A program made the translations under genes and the position numbers. A DNA stretch of 64,000 bases from Atkinsonella hypoxylon (lineage: Eukaryota; Ascomycota; Sordariomycetes; Hypocreales; Clavicipitaceae). Numbering within the stretch: position 1 is the stretch's first letter; each line of letters starts with the position of its first letter. Positions 11,470 through 25,399 of the stretch are shown one piece after another. Below the pieces are notes generated by a model. The model was not told where the DNA came from, made no database searches, and was given only the letters and a program-made list of their open reading frames with translations. Location: NCBI GenBank assembly GCA_000729835.1, contig JFHB01000058.1, positions 1 through 64,000 of the forward strand, given 5' to 3'.

Positions 11470-12160
11470 TCTTTAGTATAAATTTACCTTTAAGCTTTAA
11501 GTCTATAGAGGCAATAACATTAGTGCTAGTAAATACTTAATATACACTAAAGTCGCTTTTTAATAAAGTTCTATACTTAATATACCTCTAAGAGCTATTA
11601 AATTCTTTTATAATTAGAATCTTAAGGCTTAGTTTATTAATAGCACTACAAGAGAAAGCTCTCTTTTATATAAGGTTGCACTAGAATTAAACGTTAAGAA
11701 CTTTATCTTTATTCTAACTAAGATAGCTTATCCTTATAGATATTTCTATTATACACTTGCTAATTATTAAGAGCACTATAAAGCCCTTTTAATCTTATTC
11801 TTTAGTAAAAAGAATAGTGCATTTTGCTCTTATTGCACTAATATATATCTTTAGATAGTTACCTTATTTAAGGAATATATCTACTTCCTATTTTACAGCT
11901 GTATCTCTCTTAAGGATGTCTATAGTAGCTTATGCAGCAATTGCATCTAGAGTAGCTCTACTGCTATAAGCTGTAAATAGTAATTCGCAAAAGGTTATAG
12001 TAACTACAGCTAGATTTGCTATAATACTTCTTTTGTAACGTTCTAGGGTAAAGACTAGGTAGATTAACTATTTATCCTTCTAAGGCTCTAGAAGGTCCTT
12101 TATAAGAATCTTTCTCCCTTTATAGCAGTTAATATTCCTTACCCTTTCCCTTAAATATTA
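11470..12160 (+). pseudogene. Unidentified Cys-rich plus-strand frame inside D
   Basis: A plus frame (in phase with 11735) runs about 230 codons with roughly ten TAA/TAG stops. Towards its end it contains cysteine pairs: FCSYC at about 11831-11845, then a single Cys, then CSNC near 11930, followed by a further Cys. The CxxC...CxxC spacing suggests a small zinc-binding C-terminal region like those of uncharacterised fungal proteins, but I cannot name a family. It lies antisense to D gag-pol and may be the C-terminal half of the frame at 9990-11020, as both point the same way. Confidence 0.4.
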
Positions 12161-12829
12161 GGACTGCTAGAATTTCGCTAAAAGATTAGGTATAAATTGC
12201 CTAAGTTAAAAGAAAAAAAAACAAAAAAAGGGTAAAGGCTAGGCAGCCTCTCTAGTTAAAATAGAATAGAACTATACTTATTTTTAGCAGTCTTTAAAAA
12301 CTTTTTATATATTCTATTTAATCTAGGTTTATAGTCTTAATTCTAATTAGCTTTAAATCTTTAAATAATCTTAATATACTATTATTAAATCTTAGTTAGT
12401 CTTAAATATATAAATAAATAAACTTAACCTCCCTTCTCCCTAAAGCTAAAGATATAGAGACTATAGCATTAGCTTTTGTAAAAGCTATAATAAGTTATAT
12501 ATCTTAGTAAAGTTATAGGTAAATTGCTAAGATTAAATAATATTATTAATCTTCTTATAGCTTCTGCGCTTTTCTTTAAGTATTATTAGTAGATAAACTT
12601 CTATTATATACTTTAGATAATATTGTAGTAGAAGGTCTACTTTAGCGTTATTATCCTTAAAATCCTCTTTTTAGTATAGCTATAATATATAGTCCTTAGA
12701 AACTATTTAATCTAATATATTATACTAGGCATTAGTAGGTTGCAATTTATTAGCATCTTGCTTAAAGTTGCTAGTGTCTTCGCTATACTAGGCAGTATAT
12801 TGTAGAGTATAGAGCTATTTATTAGCAGT
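12161..12829. other. D spacer between the accessory frame and pol
   Basis: This is RIPed AT-rich DNA between the end of the plus-strand Cys-rich frame and the minus-strand end of integrase. A poly-A run sits at about 12212-12227. I see no credible gene here. The two coding units on opposite strands converge on this spacer. Confidence 0.35.
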
Positions 12830-15800
12830 AGAAGTCTACTATCCCTCTAGATTAGGCCTAAACTTCTTAATATAATCCCTAAAAATAGTCTTATTAAGCA
12901 CTATACTATCTAGGGTCTCTAAACAGTAGGCGCTAGTAACTTTTGCTTAGCTATACACTTTAAAAGAACTATTCTATTGTATTGCTAACTTCTTCTTTAT
13001 TAATATATCTATAACCCTTTATACATTATATATAAGGACTAAATCTCTTAGGACTAATTAATCTTTCTCCTTTTACAATAATGCCTCTTAGTTTTAGTTT
13101 ATTTAATTAGCTAAGTGTTACCTAAATATAAAGACTTTTACGTAAGCCTTCTAGATATCTACTTCCTTTTGTTTTAGTATTTTAACTCTTACTTTAAAGA
13201 GATTCTATATTATTGTAACTTCTAACTAATTAATTAACCTTTAAGTAGGAAATTTAACTTCTAAAGAAAGAATAAGCTTCTAACTATAAATTAGGTAGAA
13301 AGTAGATTTACTATATAACGCTTATATAGCTATATAGTCTACTAATAGTGCCTTATTTAGCAATTTAAACTACTTTCTATTAAAACCTTCTATCTTTAAA
13401 AGGGTAAATATAAGCGTTTAATAACTAGCTTTAATAGGTAAATTAGCTTTTAGATTGTATACTAATATCTTAATCCCTTTAATTCTAATAGCTTTAAATA
13501 CTTTTTTAAGATTCCTATATATTTCTAGCTCTCTATTAAAAACTAGAAATTAGAAAACTCTAAATTGCATAATTAGTTTTATTAGGAACTTCTAAATAGC
13601 TACAATATTAATATACTATATAGAGTGCGCTTCTATTTATCTAATAAGGTTATATCTTACTTCTAGAAGGTACTTAAAACTATAATTAAGTAGTATATAT
13701 TAGGTGTTAATATATATCTTGCTTATTAGGTTGCCTAGAGCTACTAGTATTAATAATTCTCTAGGCCTCTAAGGAGCGAACTTTTAGTATACCTTACAAT
13801 AGGAAATTATCGCTTAAACTATATTCTAGAGTTCTTTCTAAAAGTACTTAATTCTAGCTGCTTAAAATATAACTTCTATACCTTTATAACCTATTTGCTT
13901 ATATAAAGCCTTAATAATCTTCTTCTGTTATATTAGGTCTTTAATAACTAAAGTAGAACCCTTTATAGTACTAGTTAGTCTCTTCTACAATAGGCCTTTA
14001 TCTAAGAAGTATTACTTAGCACTTATGTAAAGTTACTTATACTTACTCTTATTTAGATTAAATAGTCTTTACAATATTAAAAGGAAATCTATAATTTATT
14101 AAGTTCTAGAAGTGTAGTATACTCTATTGCGCAGCTAGATCTTATTAACGTTAAGCTGTAGGTTAATAAAATCTTTAATATTCCCTTTAGCTACTTAATC
14201 TAATATATTAAAAGGCCTACCTTCTTTATATAATAAAGCATTAGCTATCTTATTCTTTTCTCCTAGAATATACCTAGCTATAAAATTAAACAGTATAATA
14301 TAACTAATCTATTGCGTAATAAGCGCACCTAAGACGTTATTAATAGCGCTATTAAGCTAATATATAAGCACCTAAGAATTAGTCTCTAGAGTAAAGGGAA
14401 CTCTATAGAGATAAATTTATAGCCTTCTTAATATATAGATAATAGCTCTATATTCCTGCTTTATTCTATTATACTTAATTTCTAAATTGCTCTAATATCT
14501 ACTTTTATATTGTATAGAGTGTTATTGCCTATTAACAATTTGCATTAAAACTGCTCTCTATCCTTTTAAGCTTATATTAACTATTAATATAATTTCTTTA
14601 GCGCTTAAGCTAAGATTAATTGTTATAAGAACTAGTGCAGTTATTATTATATGCTTAAGGACCTCTATAGCGTTCTTCTAGTCTAGTTCTTAAGTTTACT
14701 TAGCACCCTTCTTAAGTAAGATTATAAGAGGCTTAGCTTTTATAGAGTAATACTATACCTAGATACAATAATAGCCTATAAGCCTAAGAAAGAATTTAAC
14801 CTTAAAAATATTCTTACACTCTATTTACTCTAAAATCTTTATTACTTTTACTTCTAAAGGTTTTCTTCTATTAGTGCTATATATAAATTTAATAATCTCT
14901 ATAGTCTTTTAGTACAGCTTTAATTTTACAGTAGATGTAGTGTAACTAGCTAGCTTAATATTAATAAGGACTTTATTAATGTTAATTAAATATTCTATAA
15001 TATATCTTTATACATTAAGCAACACTTCCTCTCTATTATAAGTAGTAGTAAGGCCTTTTACTGCAATATTATCTAAGAAAGGCTTATAAGTGTAAGGAAT
15101 TAGGTTAAAAAGAATTCTCTTTACTATTTAAATAAATTAAGCAATAGAGTTAGTTGCTCCCTAAGGAAGTATATAAAGCTATAGAAGCTCTATTACTGTT
15201 AAAATTGTTATTAAGTCCCTGCTTTTCTCTGTAAGCAGCACTTAGTTATAGCCTAACAGTAAATTAATAACTAAAAGTATCTTATATATTCTAAATTCTT
15301 CGCTAAAAGCCTTTACTCCTTCTAGGATATAGGCATTCTATATTGTAATCTTATTGTAAGCTATTATAGATAGCACTAGCTGTATCCCTTTATCCTTCTT
15401 TATTACTAAAAAGTAAGGGTTCCTATAAGATCTATAGCTCTCTTCTAATAACCTATACTAAAGCTTCTTTTTTAATAAATTAACTAGTCTCCCTTATAGG
15501 CTAATAGGTATTAGTATTAACTTTACTTTCTAAGCCCTATAAGCAATAGTATAGATAACTTAAGGCAGTATAACTAGGGGATTAATCTTTCTACACTCTA
15601 ATAAGTCCTACGCTAGTGCTGCCTCTTAGTTATAGAGGATTTCCTTAAAAACATTAACTTCTTCTACTGTTAAATGTTCTTACACTTATTTAACTATTTA
15701 ATCTAAGCGCTCTTTTATTATTTAGAATCCTTAGGGTTTTTTACTAAATCTTTCTGTAATATATTTAGTGTATTTTCCTGATTTATTTAAGTGTGCTTTT

Positions 15801-16568
15801 ACCTCTTTCTACTTCTTCTATTTCCACTTAGGGTCTCTATTAAGCGTAGACCTATTTAAGGGAATATTGTCTTTTAGCAGAATCTTATTAGCTTTCTGCT
15901 TATATAATATATTTACCTTTAGATTAATTAGTTATAATTGCCTTAAGGGCTAAATCTTCTCTGCAGCCTCTTTAAGTTAGCTTCTATACTAGTTAGCTAT
16001 TCCCTTTATTATAAGGTTAATAATAGCTATACCTTTATCTTCTGTTATAGGCACTAGCTCCTTATTGTTGTTTAACTTAGCTGTAAGACCCTCTTTAACT
16101 ATTTAATTGTAGACTAAATCCTTAGATAGCTTATTAATTAAGATTAAATTAACGCTAGCAGCTATTGCTTTATCTGTTGCAGTCTTCTATTTAACACTTC
16201 TAGTAACCCTTAAGACTAATATAATATTACTAAAATAGCACTTTAAGAGAAGCTTACCTCCTTTATTACTATACTTAAAGGTAACTTTAGCTATATATAT
16301 AAAAGGCATTCTAAGGATTAATTGTATATATAAAGACTTTAGCGTAACGTAAAAGCGAATTAGCGTCTAGACGTTTCTAAGGTACAGCTTCGTTATTACC
16401 TCTCCTAACATTATAAGCTTATGCAACGTAAAAGATATAGTAGTAGTCTCTTGCTTTATTAGAGTTATTTTTAAATTAAGCTCTTTAATAAGGTCCTTAG
16501 TGATAATGTTCCCTTGCGAACTACAATCTATAAGACTATTAACAAGTAGAGAGTTTAGGCTTCTAAGT
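12830..16568 (-). pseudogene. D pol: protease, RT, RNase H, integrase
   Basis: Read leftwards from 16568, a retropepsin site LIDCSSQGN lies at about 16505-16530 (family pattern D-S/T-G). RT follows, with the catalytic motif FLDNIAVKG at about 15055-15085 (FLDD expected) and YNREEVLLNV just after. The post-RT thumb (FFLRLIGYY) and RNase H, starting around 14600 and including RHILGEKNKIADAL-like sequence near 14270, come next. Integrase then occupies about 14050-12900, including SCKVCQKFAP-like zinc residues and the RPRELLIPVAL-type core. TAA/TAG codons break all of it. B2 is inserted just upstream of the protease motif. A chromodomain was not found. Confidence 0.85.
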
Positions 16569-16898
16569 TGTCACGGCCATAAGGGAAAGATCAAATGGTC
16601 TTATTAGGCTCTATTAACGAAGACTCTAAGATAGAGAGGAAAGGAGGAAAAAGGAGGCAAAGCCTCTGTAGGTGCCTAAGGGCTATAAGATTAACAGACC
16701 CTAGTGGAGTTAACACCTTAAAGTAGAGCTACGTTTAGTGCCTCCTGTAGTCTAACTTTGTTCTGCACAGTCTAAGGTTCTACTAAAGGATTAAGGCCCT
16801 GCTAAGCTAGCACTAATAGAGTAGCTAACTTAGAACATTTAAACATTAAGGTAATAGATAATAATAAGGCATTATACTAAGGGCTTATAACTGTTACA
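16569..16898 (-). repeat. B2 3' LTR (330 bp)
   Basis: On the plus strand it starts TGTCACGGCCATAAGG and ends ACTGTTACA. It still has CpG and CpA in the first 200 bases, so it is less RIPed than the interior. Confidence 0.9.
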
Positions 16899-19800
16899 CT
16901 ACTTCCTTCTAAACCTAATATTGTTAAACAATATTAAAGGTTTTACCTATATTGTATAGGTCTTTTCCTCTTTATTGTAGTATCCTTAGCGGCTATATTG
17001 TTATTGTTATATTCTATTACAGCTTTATTATTAGTAGCTGCAACTAACTATTTCTATAGTCTTACTAGTGGTTCTACAGCCTCTAGATACTTCTTGTGAA
17101 ATTTTACTAAGGCTGCTGCTACATTAGCTAAATTCCCTGCTAAATACTATTAATTATTTAGGTTATAACCTTTCTAACTAACTTAATATTTTAAGGTCTT
17201 ATTCTAACCTTTTAATCTAGAGGCTAGTATCTAGTTAACTTTATACTCTATTTAGCTTTAGATTTCTTATAGTTCCTTTAGTGTAATTAGCTGCTAAGGC
17301 AATAGATTAATTAGTGCCTTCTATAGCCTATTTATATAAAACAATAGAGAACCTTTAAACTAGTTTAAAATATCTAAGATAAAGCTATAGTCTCTCTTTT
17401 TAATTATTAACTATAGATTAGTGTATTAAGAATCTAGTTAAGTAGTTAGAGCTAAAGTTATAAAGCCTTTCTTCTGTATATAGACTTTATTGCCTATATT
17501 AAAGTTAACTTCCCTTCTTTTCTAATTAGCTTAGTTCTCTTATACCTTTTAGGCTTTAACTGCATTTTGCTATATAAGGTCTTATACCTCCTTTATTTAT
17601 ATAATAATATTTTAAGTAACTTATGCCCTTTCTAAATTAATAAGATTAAATAGTTTATTATTTAATGCTAATAGATTCTATAGTAGTTAACCTAATAATA
17701 CCTAAAAAGAATATATATTTAATAATAAGTGCTATAAGATATTATATATAAAGTCTAAAGTAGAAAGGTAAACACTTTACTGTTTTTAATACTAGTTAAT
17801 ATAGAATCTTAGCTTTTAATCTAATTCCTAATTTATAATTTCTATAGCTCTTTAGGTTTATAGGTGTAAAGAACTCCTATAGTAATATTTTATACTAGTT
17901 AGCTTATTAATTGTTTCTAAGAATTCTAATACAAAAGAGCTAGTATTATTGCTAATCTAAACACTAAGTAAGCTAAGGAAATAGTATATATATTAATAAT
18001 ACTGTTATACAATCTTTTCTACTGTATCTATCTTATAGCCTAAAAGAGTAGCTATTAGGTAACTAAATTTATAAATAAACACTTAGATGTAGTTATAGCT
18101 AAATTTATCTAGAGGTATATCCTTACTATTAACAACTACCTACTTCTATACTTTATTTAGTACTAGTAGAGAGTGTAATAAGCCTAAAGTCTTATTATAG
18201 TAAGGTTTATTATAGTTATAGTCTAGATAATTCTTTATAAAGGTTTAGATATTGCAGTTTATTCCTTACTACTAATATTGCCTTTTAATTAGATTAATTA
18301 TTTTATATTAACCTCTATAGGCAAAAATAGGTAGTATATAAGCTTTATAAATTAATACTATATATAAGAAGATCTTTCTATTACTAGTTTAAACTAAAAC
18401 TACTAGCTTTCTATTATAGAAACCTAGACTTTATTCTTTATTTTCTTTAATAATTAGGTTTACTAGGTTTACTCCTTAAAGTCTCCTTTATACACTTAAT
18501 ATTATTATATTATTAATTTAATTAAGTAGTATTATCTTAAAGGTTTAGTCTAAAGCTTCTTAGGCTTTAACAGTAGAAGTATTAATAGTCTTCCTTAATA
18601 GAGTATTAGCAATAATATTATTCTTTCTCTTTTAATACTAGAAAGTAATATTAAAGTTAGTAAGAAAATTAGCCTATCTAACTTAATGCATTAATAGTAG
18701 CCTTTTAGTAGACTAATATAATAGCGCTTAGTAATTAATAACAATAAAGAATTAGGTATTAAGCAGCTTAGGTTTAAAGTGCTATAACATTTAAACTACA
18801 GCTAATATTTCTTAATCTTAAATAGAATAAGCTTATTCTACTAGTGTTATAGTCTTGCTAAAGTATCTAATAGGTTTCTATTTATTATTATTTTATAACT
18901 ATATAATTACTTCTTCTATAGCGTTATAAGAAGCGTTAGTCTTTACTTAGGTTTTTCTACTAGGTTAAAAGAAAGCTAGTATAAATACTTAAGTAGCTAA
19001 CTTCTTTATTAGATTAAATGCTTATTATTATTCTAGTTTAATAATAAAGGTTATATCTTTCTTAAGTAAGTAATTTAGTAGTTCTACTATATTACTAGAG
19101 TAACTGCAGAATATATAGATATAATTATATAACTTAAGGAAGGATCTTAGTGTAGTCTTAGAAGTTAGATCTTTAATCTTTTAGCTAATAATAGCTTTAA
19201 TCTTAGCTAGATTAATTTATATACCTTTTCTAACTTTAATTATTATACCTAAGTAGTTAATACTTTTTATATTAAACTAGAATTTCTTAATATTACCTTA
19301 AAGATTAGCTTTATATAATTAGTAAATAACTTCTTTAACTTAAGACTAATAAACCTCTTCTACTTTATTATCTATATAGATTAAAATATTATTAGTATAA
19401 GTACTAATAAAGAGGTTAAGTAATTTATTAAGTTAAGCGTTAATAAATAACTACTACTAGGCTAGTTTAACTTTTAATCTAAAGGGAAGTACTTTCTACT
19501 AAAATGTTCCTTAGTAAGTTTAAAAGGCAGTTAGGTATTAAGAGTCTACTTTAATTAATATCTAATTAAAAGCTCTAATAATATTAATCTTGCTTATTCT
19601 TTTAGCTTATTAGCAATTAGTAATAGTTTCTCTAATATTTAGAGTAAGAACTAATTAAGGCTTTAGGAAGTTATTAATCTATTAATAATCTTAGTAGAAA
19701 CGCCTTTTACTAGAGTAAGGTTTTAAGGTAAAGATATTTAATGTAGGTTTATTAGCTATATAGAGTTTAATTAATCTAGCTTTTAATAGTTCTTTAATAG

Positions 19801-22208
19801 CTTTCTTTTCTAAAGGAAAGTATTTAAGAGAGGTTCTATATATAGAAAAAGAACTTAATAATAGTTTAGCTAATTTTAACATAATATTATAACTAAAGCA
19901 GCTAGGTAGTAATACTACAGTAGCTTCTTTAAAAAGAATCCTTTTAGATAAGCTAACTATAAAGAAATTAACTTTTTTACTAACTTAATATACTTTAGGT
20001 CTTTATCTTTATAGAAGAGAATAGTTTTATTAGTATATATCTTCTACTGTACTTATACTCTAAGGGCTTAAAGACTAACTATAAGTAGTAAAACTATTTA
20101 ATTAATAAAGGTAATAGCTTTATTAAGTATCTATAACTTCTTCTATTGTAATTAATAGAGGTTAGCTTTAATCTAAGCTTATAGCTCTATTATATTAACT
20201 AGAGGTTTAGTTAAATCTTCCTTTAAAGCTAAAATAATCTCTTCTTAAGGATTTAAGTGTTTTAGGATTTAATAGATTAAATACTTTTTCTAATTAATTT
20301 AATTGTTTATTCTTTAGTTATATTGTAAGGTATCTTTTTAAATTATAGAATTAACTTTCTTCTTTTATAGGTTTAATATTATAGCTAATAAGAACTTTAT
20401 ATTATTAGGTTAATTCTCTAACTATATAATTCTTTTACTTTAAGGATATAACTAAATATCTTAAGCTATTAGCTATTCTTAACTAATAAATACATTATAA
20501 CCTATATTAATAATGTAGAACTTCTACTTAATAAATTATTATCTATTTAGCTCTATTATACCTTTAACTAAGTAAGTAACTTTCTTAGCACTTTAATTAC
20601 AATAATTAAATAGAGATATAGGCGTTAATAGCTTCTTAAAAACCTATTTTAATAACTTCTTAGCCTATTTAGCTACTTAGCGGCTAACTAGCAACAAAAT
20701 ATCTACTTCTATATTATATAAAGCTTAAATCTTAAATCCTAATCTATACAACTATAACTATATAGGAATTATAAATAAATTTAGGTTTTTATTACTAATT
20801 CTAGCTACTTATAGCATTTTAACTACTGTAGAGACTTTTAGTAGTGCTTCTAGTTTTTTAAGTTAGAAAACAAACTAAAAGACTAAGAATCCTTTTCTTC
20901 TTCTATTACTTTTTTAGCAGCAGTAATCTTCTTTTTATTAGAGTAGTTATAGGTAAAGTGTTCTTTTTCTTTATAATTAAAGTATTAGCCTTTAGCTAAT
21001 ACTTACTCTCTTTTGTAGAAAGAGTTTCTAATTTTTAGTAACTTATAGTTACTTTTGCTAGTCTTAGGAGAATAGTAAGGTTCCTTTTTAATAGCTTTAT
21101 AGGCCTTCTTAATATTAAGTTCTTTTCTCTTTTATTAGCGTTCTTTAGCAATTTACTTATAGGCTAACGCTGCATTAGCTATATAACTAGAAAACACCTT
21201 ATAGCTAACGTTAAGGTCTTTAGATTCTATTAATAAGGTAGGGTTTAGGTAAATAAAGATATACTTATAAAGTACACTCTTTCTTTTGCTTACTAGAATA
21301 TTAGCCTTATCTATAAGCTTATTAATCTAACTAATATATACATTAATATTCTTATTAAGAGAATTATAGACTATATTCTAAAGGGCTTTATAAGTGTATA
21401 TAGCTTTATTAAAGTTCTAATATATAGCAGCAAGAGTAGCAATTATTTTAGTAGAGTTTCTAAAGGGGTTTATTAAGGTTCTACTATATTAAGACTCTAA
21501 AAGATTAGCAGTAGCACTAAATACAGCTAAGTAAATAACAGTTATATAACTACATTTAGTCTTAAAGACTTTAATATCTTCTGCAATTTTATTAGCTACT
21601 CTTTTAACCTAGGCGTTAAAGCCTTTACTTAATTTACTATTAAAGATTAAAGAATTAGTTTCTACTTTCTTTACTTTCCTATTGTAATAAGGGTTAAGGG
21701 TATCTATATTACTATTAGAATTAAATAGTTAAAAAGCTTTAATAGTAGCTTTCTTTACTAGTTTAAACGTTAAACTAAAAACGCTATTAGCTAGGGTTAC
21801 ACTATAACTATATTCTCTTTAAAACTATTATTTCTCTTTTAGTTAAGTAATTCTAATATTACTTTCTTTTAACGCTTAAAGGAGTTCCTTTATATATTCT
21901 AAGTCTTTACCTATAGCTTTAGGTTAATCTTCTTCTAATCTAGGTTCTTTAGAATTATTTTCTAACTTAAATAATATTAAGCTAGGTTCTTCTTCTAAGT
22001 TAAGCCTAAGTTCTTTAGAACTATCTTCTTAAACTTCTAGTTCTTCTGTCTTAAAGCTTACTAGGTGTATAGTTCTTCTTATAATTATATATATAAATCT
22101 ATATAATTCTTTTTCTTATTAGAACAGCTAATATAGGTAAAATAAAGGGTAAAAGTCTATATTTATTTATTGCTTAAGTAGCAAATAAAAACAATAATCT
22201 TAGAGTAA
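16899..22208 (-). pseudogene. B2 gag-pol, RIP-killed
   Basis: Read leftwards from 22208: gag at about 22190-20900 ends in a CCHC knuckle region at about 20950-21000. Protease and RT follow, with the catalytic box YTNNILIYI at about 19373-19399 (YTDDILIY expected). RNase H lies at about 19060-18700, integrase at about 18300-17600 and a chromodomain at about 17250-17110. A short open frame at 19691-19882 (MLKLAKLLLSSFSIYRT) is a stop-free piece of RT, not a separate gene. Stops are TAA/TAG throughout. Gene order and length are normal for a fungal chromovirus. Confidence 0.85.
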
Positions 22209-22538
22209 TATTATAGCTATAAGGGAAAGATTAAATAGTTTTATTAGGCTCTATTAATAAAGACTTTAAGATAGAGAGAAAAGGAGGAAAAAGGAGGTAA
22301 AGCCTCTATAGGTGCCTAAGGGCTATAAGATTAACAGACCCTAGTGGAGTTAACACCTTAAAGTAGAGCTACGTTTAGTGCATTCTCTAGTCCAACTTTG
22401 TTCTATATAGTCTAAGGTTCTACTGAAGGATTAAGGCCCTGCCGAGCTAGCACTAATAGAGTGGCTAACTTAGAACATCTAAACATTAAGGTAACAGATA
22501 ATAATAAGGCATCGTGCCGAGGGCTCGTGACCGTTACA
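22209..22538 (-). repeat. B2 5' LTR (330 bp)
   Basis: On the plus strand it starts TATTATAGCTATAAGG (RIPed TGTCACGGCC) and ends GCTCGTGACCGTTACA. The outer 100 bases keep CpG (CGAGCTAGC, GTGCCGAGG), while the inner half is heavily mutated, so RIP intensity falls toward the tip. Confidence 0.9.
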
Positions 22539-22543
22539 TAAGT

Positions 22544-25399
22544 TGTACTTAAAGGTAAGGTAAGTCCTATAAATAGCTTATAATTGCTTTTAGCTTTAGG
22601 ATACTATTTAATCCTTTAATGTAAAGCGCATTTACCTATAGGTTTGCGACAGACTTTTTCTCTTTAACACAATTTCCTATACGTTCTTGTATAACATCCT
22701 ATAAATCCTTCTAGATGCTACTAGGCAGTTGTCTTGTGCATTTATTAGTGATGTCTTCCTTATTGTCTTCTGCTGCCTCTTTAACTATAGTAGACATTGT
22801 TTTAATAACATTAATTAATTAATCTTTCTGCTCTTTAACTCTTTACCTCTTCCTTAGGATAGAATATAGGGGTATAACTTTAGCACTTATTCTATTGATA
22901 TAATGGACTTTATTAATACTATTTGCTTGCATTAGGCATTTATTCCTTATTGCTCCTGTAAGTGTAAGTATTAGTTAGTATAGGTCTTATAAGCTAACTC
23001 TAATCTTCTTCTAAAAAATATCTTTAAATAATTACATAAGAAGCTATACTTTTATATCTATAAAGCTATTTTCCTTAGCTTTCTTTCCTTTTCTTTTTAC
23101 CTAGTCTTCTAAAGCTCCTTCTTGCTTAATAGAGCGTTACGTCTCTACAGTATAGACTCTAAAGGGCTAAGCTATAATTCTCTCCTTAATTAGTATATAG
23201 AGAGTCCTTCTAGGTCTATATTCCTTTATCTTAAACGTTAAAGTTACTGTAGTACTATTAGTAAAGTCCCTCTTAAGAATAGCTTCTAGCAAGATATATA
23301 TTAAGTAATAATTAGAAATATTAATCTTATTAAAGATTTAATCTAATATCTCTCTCTCTTTCTTACTAGACTTCTAATAGTTTAATGTTTTCCTACTAAA
23401 TTCCTTAACTTAAGAACAATACTGTTTTATAATATAGTAGTTAAAGTAATTAACCTAGAACACTATAAGCCTATAAAGATAACTTTTTATACTAAAGAAG
23501 CTTTATATAAGAATAGATAGCACTAGATTATTTAATTCTACTATTAAGATACTTACTCTTTAATTATACTTTATAAAGCTAATCTTATTGTTATATTAGT
23601 AAAACTAGCATTAATCTATATAATAACCTTTCTTACTATAGTAATAGCAGTAATGCTGCCTTATGTAGCTTCTAGTTATATAGGTTCTAAAGCTTTAGGC
23701 ATTATTATATATATTAATAGCGTTAATATATATATTCTGCCTTTTCTCCTTCTTCTTCCTAAATTTCTCTTTAAAAAGCTTTATAATATCTATCTTTAAA
23801 ACTACTTACTTTATAAGTATAATCTTTATATCCTTAAACTTTTAGGTTAAATTATCTATTTAATCTTTTACTTCTAAAATAAACTATATAATTTCCTTAG
23901 CTTTATAACTAAAATTACTTATACTATAATACTTAAGACTTCTTCTACTTAAAGGTATATAAAGGTAGTTCTTTCTATTGTTATAAAGTCTAAAATTGCA
24001 GTCTTCTAGCTCTATTCTAGCTTATATATACTAGCTAAGCTGCTTTAATAACTCTCTATAGAGCATTACAATAAACTTAGCTCTAGTAACTTTTATTTAA
24101 TCTATAAAGCTAGTAAGTACAGCATTTAGTAAGGCCTTATAAATATAATTAAACTAAGAGGTTATACTGCACTATATATAGAGCTTAGCGCTAATTATAG
24201 CAGCTTAATGCTCTTAAAGCTAATAGAGAGTGTCTTTTATAGTCCTTAAATAGTTTCTCTTTAAGTCTTTAAGCTTTTTATTAGCTTACTTCTTTTAATC
24301 CTAAGGAGTAGCTTTATACTAAAGTAAAAGCTACTCTTTAGCTTCTTTTTAATTATATAAAGCGTAAATAACCTTTATATACTTATAGATTAATAGGTTA
24401 ATATAATAAATAAATATCTTCTATTAGTTTTTCTTTAGAATAAATAAGGTCTCTATTTTTAGCTTAAAGCTAGTTAAGTAATCTAGAATATTTTCTTCTT
24501 TAAATTAGTGTATATTAAACTTCTTATTAAAGGTAGCCTAAGCTTACTGCTTTCTAATAGCTTTATCTATAGCTTTAGTAAGAGCCTTATAAGGTATAGC
24601 TATAGCGCTACTAATACTAGCCTTTCTATCTTAAGTATTTAATTCTATTATAACCTTAGGTTTTAAAATAACTTTTTTAGAAGATTTACTAGATTAGCTA
24701 GAGCTAGTATTAGCTACTTTAGACGTAAAGCTTATACTTTTCTTTAAGGGATATAGAATACTAAACTTATATAAATAACTAGTAGAATAGCTTAATATAG
24801 AAAGTAGGTATAAAAGGAACAATTAATCTTACTTAGTAGAAAGAGTATAATATATATAATTCCCTATATTAGCTGTACTTTTAATGCTTTTACCTTCTGC
24901 TTCTATAGTTATATAAGCTCTTAACGCTAAGATATAGAGGCTAAGAACTTAATTGCTAATAATAGTAAATATAAAGATAATTACTAAGATAAGGATAAAA
25001 GAGAAATTTTTCTCTATAATTAAATAATTATAACGTTTAAAGGACCTAAAAACTTTCTTTTTACTGTATTAAGGCTATCTTAGCTAAGGGTAAAATAGAG
25101 GTTAAATAGGCTAGCTAGTATTTATAATATAGCAATTGTTTTTAACTAGGCCTAGCCCTTTTTAGCTTAAAAAAGCTGCAGAAATTTTCTTTCTCCCTTA
25201 ATTAAATAATCCTTTATAATATAGAGCTTTTATCTCTATAATTTCCTTCTTTCTTATATTAGCAATATTTAAGCTAAAGTGCTCTTCTATCTCTAATGCT
25301 TAGCAGCTTTTTCTTCTTTCTTTTAGGATCTCTATAAAAAACCTTCTAATTATATAATGCACTTTAATTAGAATAAGTCCCTAGTAAAGCCTCTATTTT
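22544..25399 (-). pseudogene. D gag and 5' leader
   Basis: This is the minus-strand region between the D 5' LTR and the B2 insertion. From about 24900 leftwards a charged frame resembles a Gypsy Gag (for example ALTKAIDKAIRKQ and FKEENILDYLTSFKLKIETL at about 24590-24450). It continues to basic, Gln/Lys-rich stretches near 22700 (SSIQKDLQDVIQERIGN) and runs into the protease after B2. Bases 24950-25399 are leader. At over 2 kb the gag is longer than usual. Many stops are RIP-type. No clear CCHC knuckle could be read. Confidence 0.65.

Larger units (their letters stand above)
16569..22538 (-). mobile_element. B2: complete Gypsy chromovirus inserted in D
   Basis: It has two 330-bp LTRs and TAAGT on both sides (16564-16568 and 22539-22543). 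The total is 5970 bp. It shares gag, pol and LTR with B1 and B3. It sits just N-terminal to D's protease motif and is the youngest visible layer of the stack A0 > C1 > B1 > D > B2, yet the B family is also one of the layers it is nested in. Confidence 0.93.

Noticed and set aside
15768..15953. 61-codon open frame on the plus strand
   Set aside because: It lies antisense to D protease/RT, is Phe/Leu-rich as expected of the reverse of RIPed coding DNA, and has no upstream or downstream gene structure.
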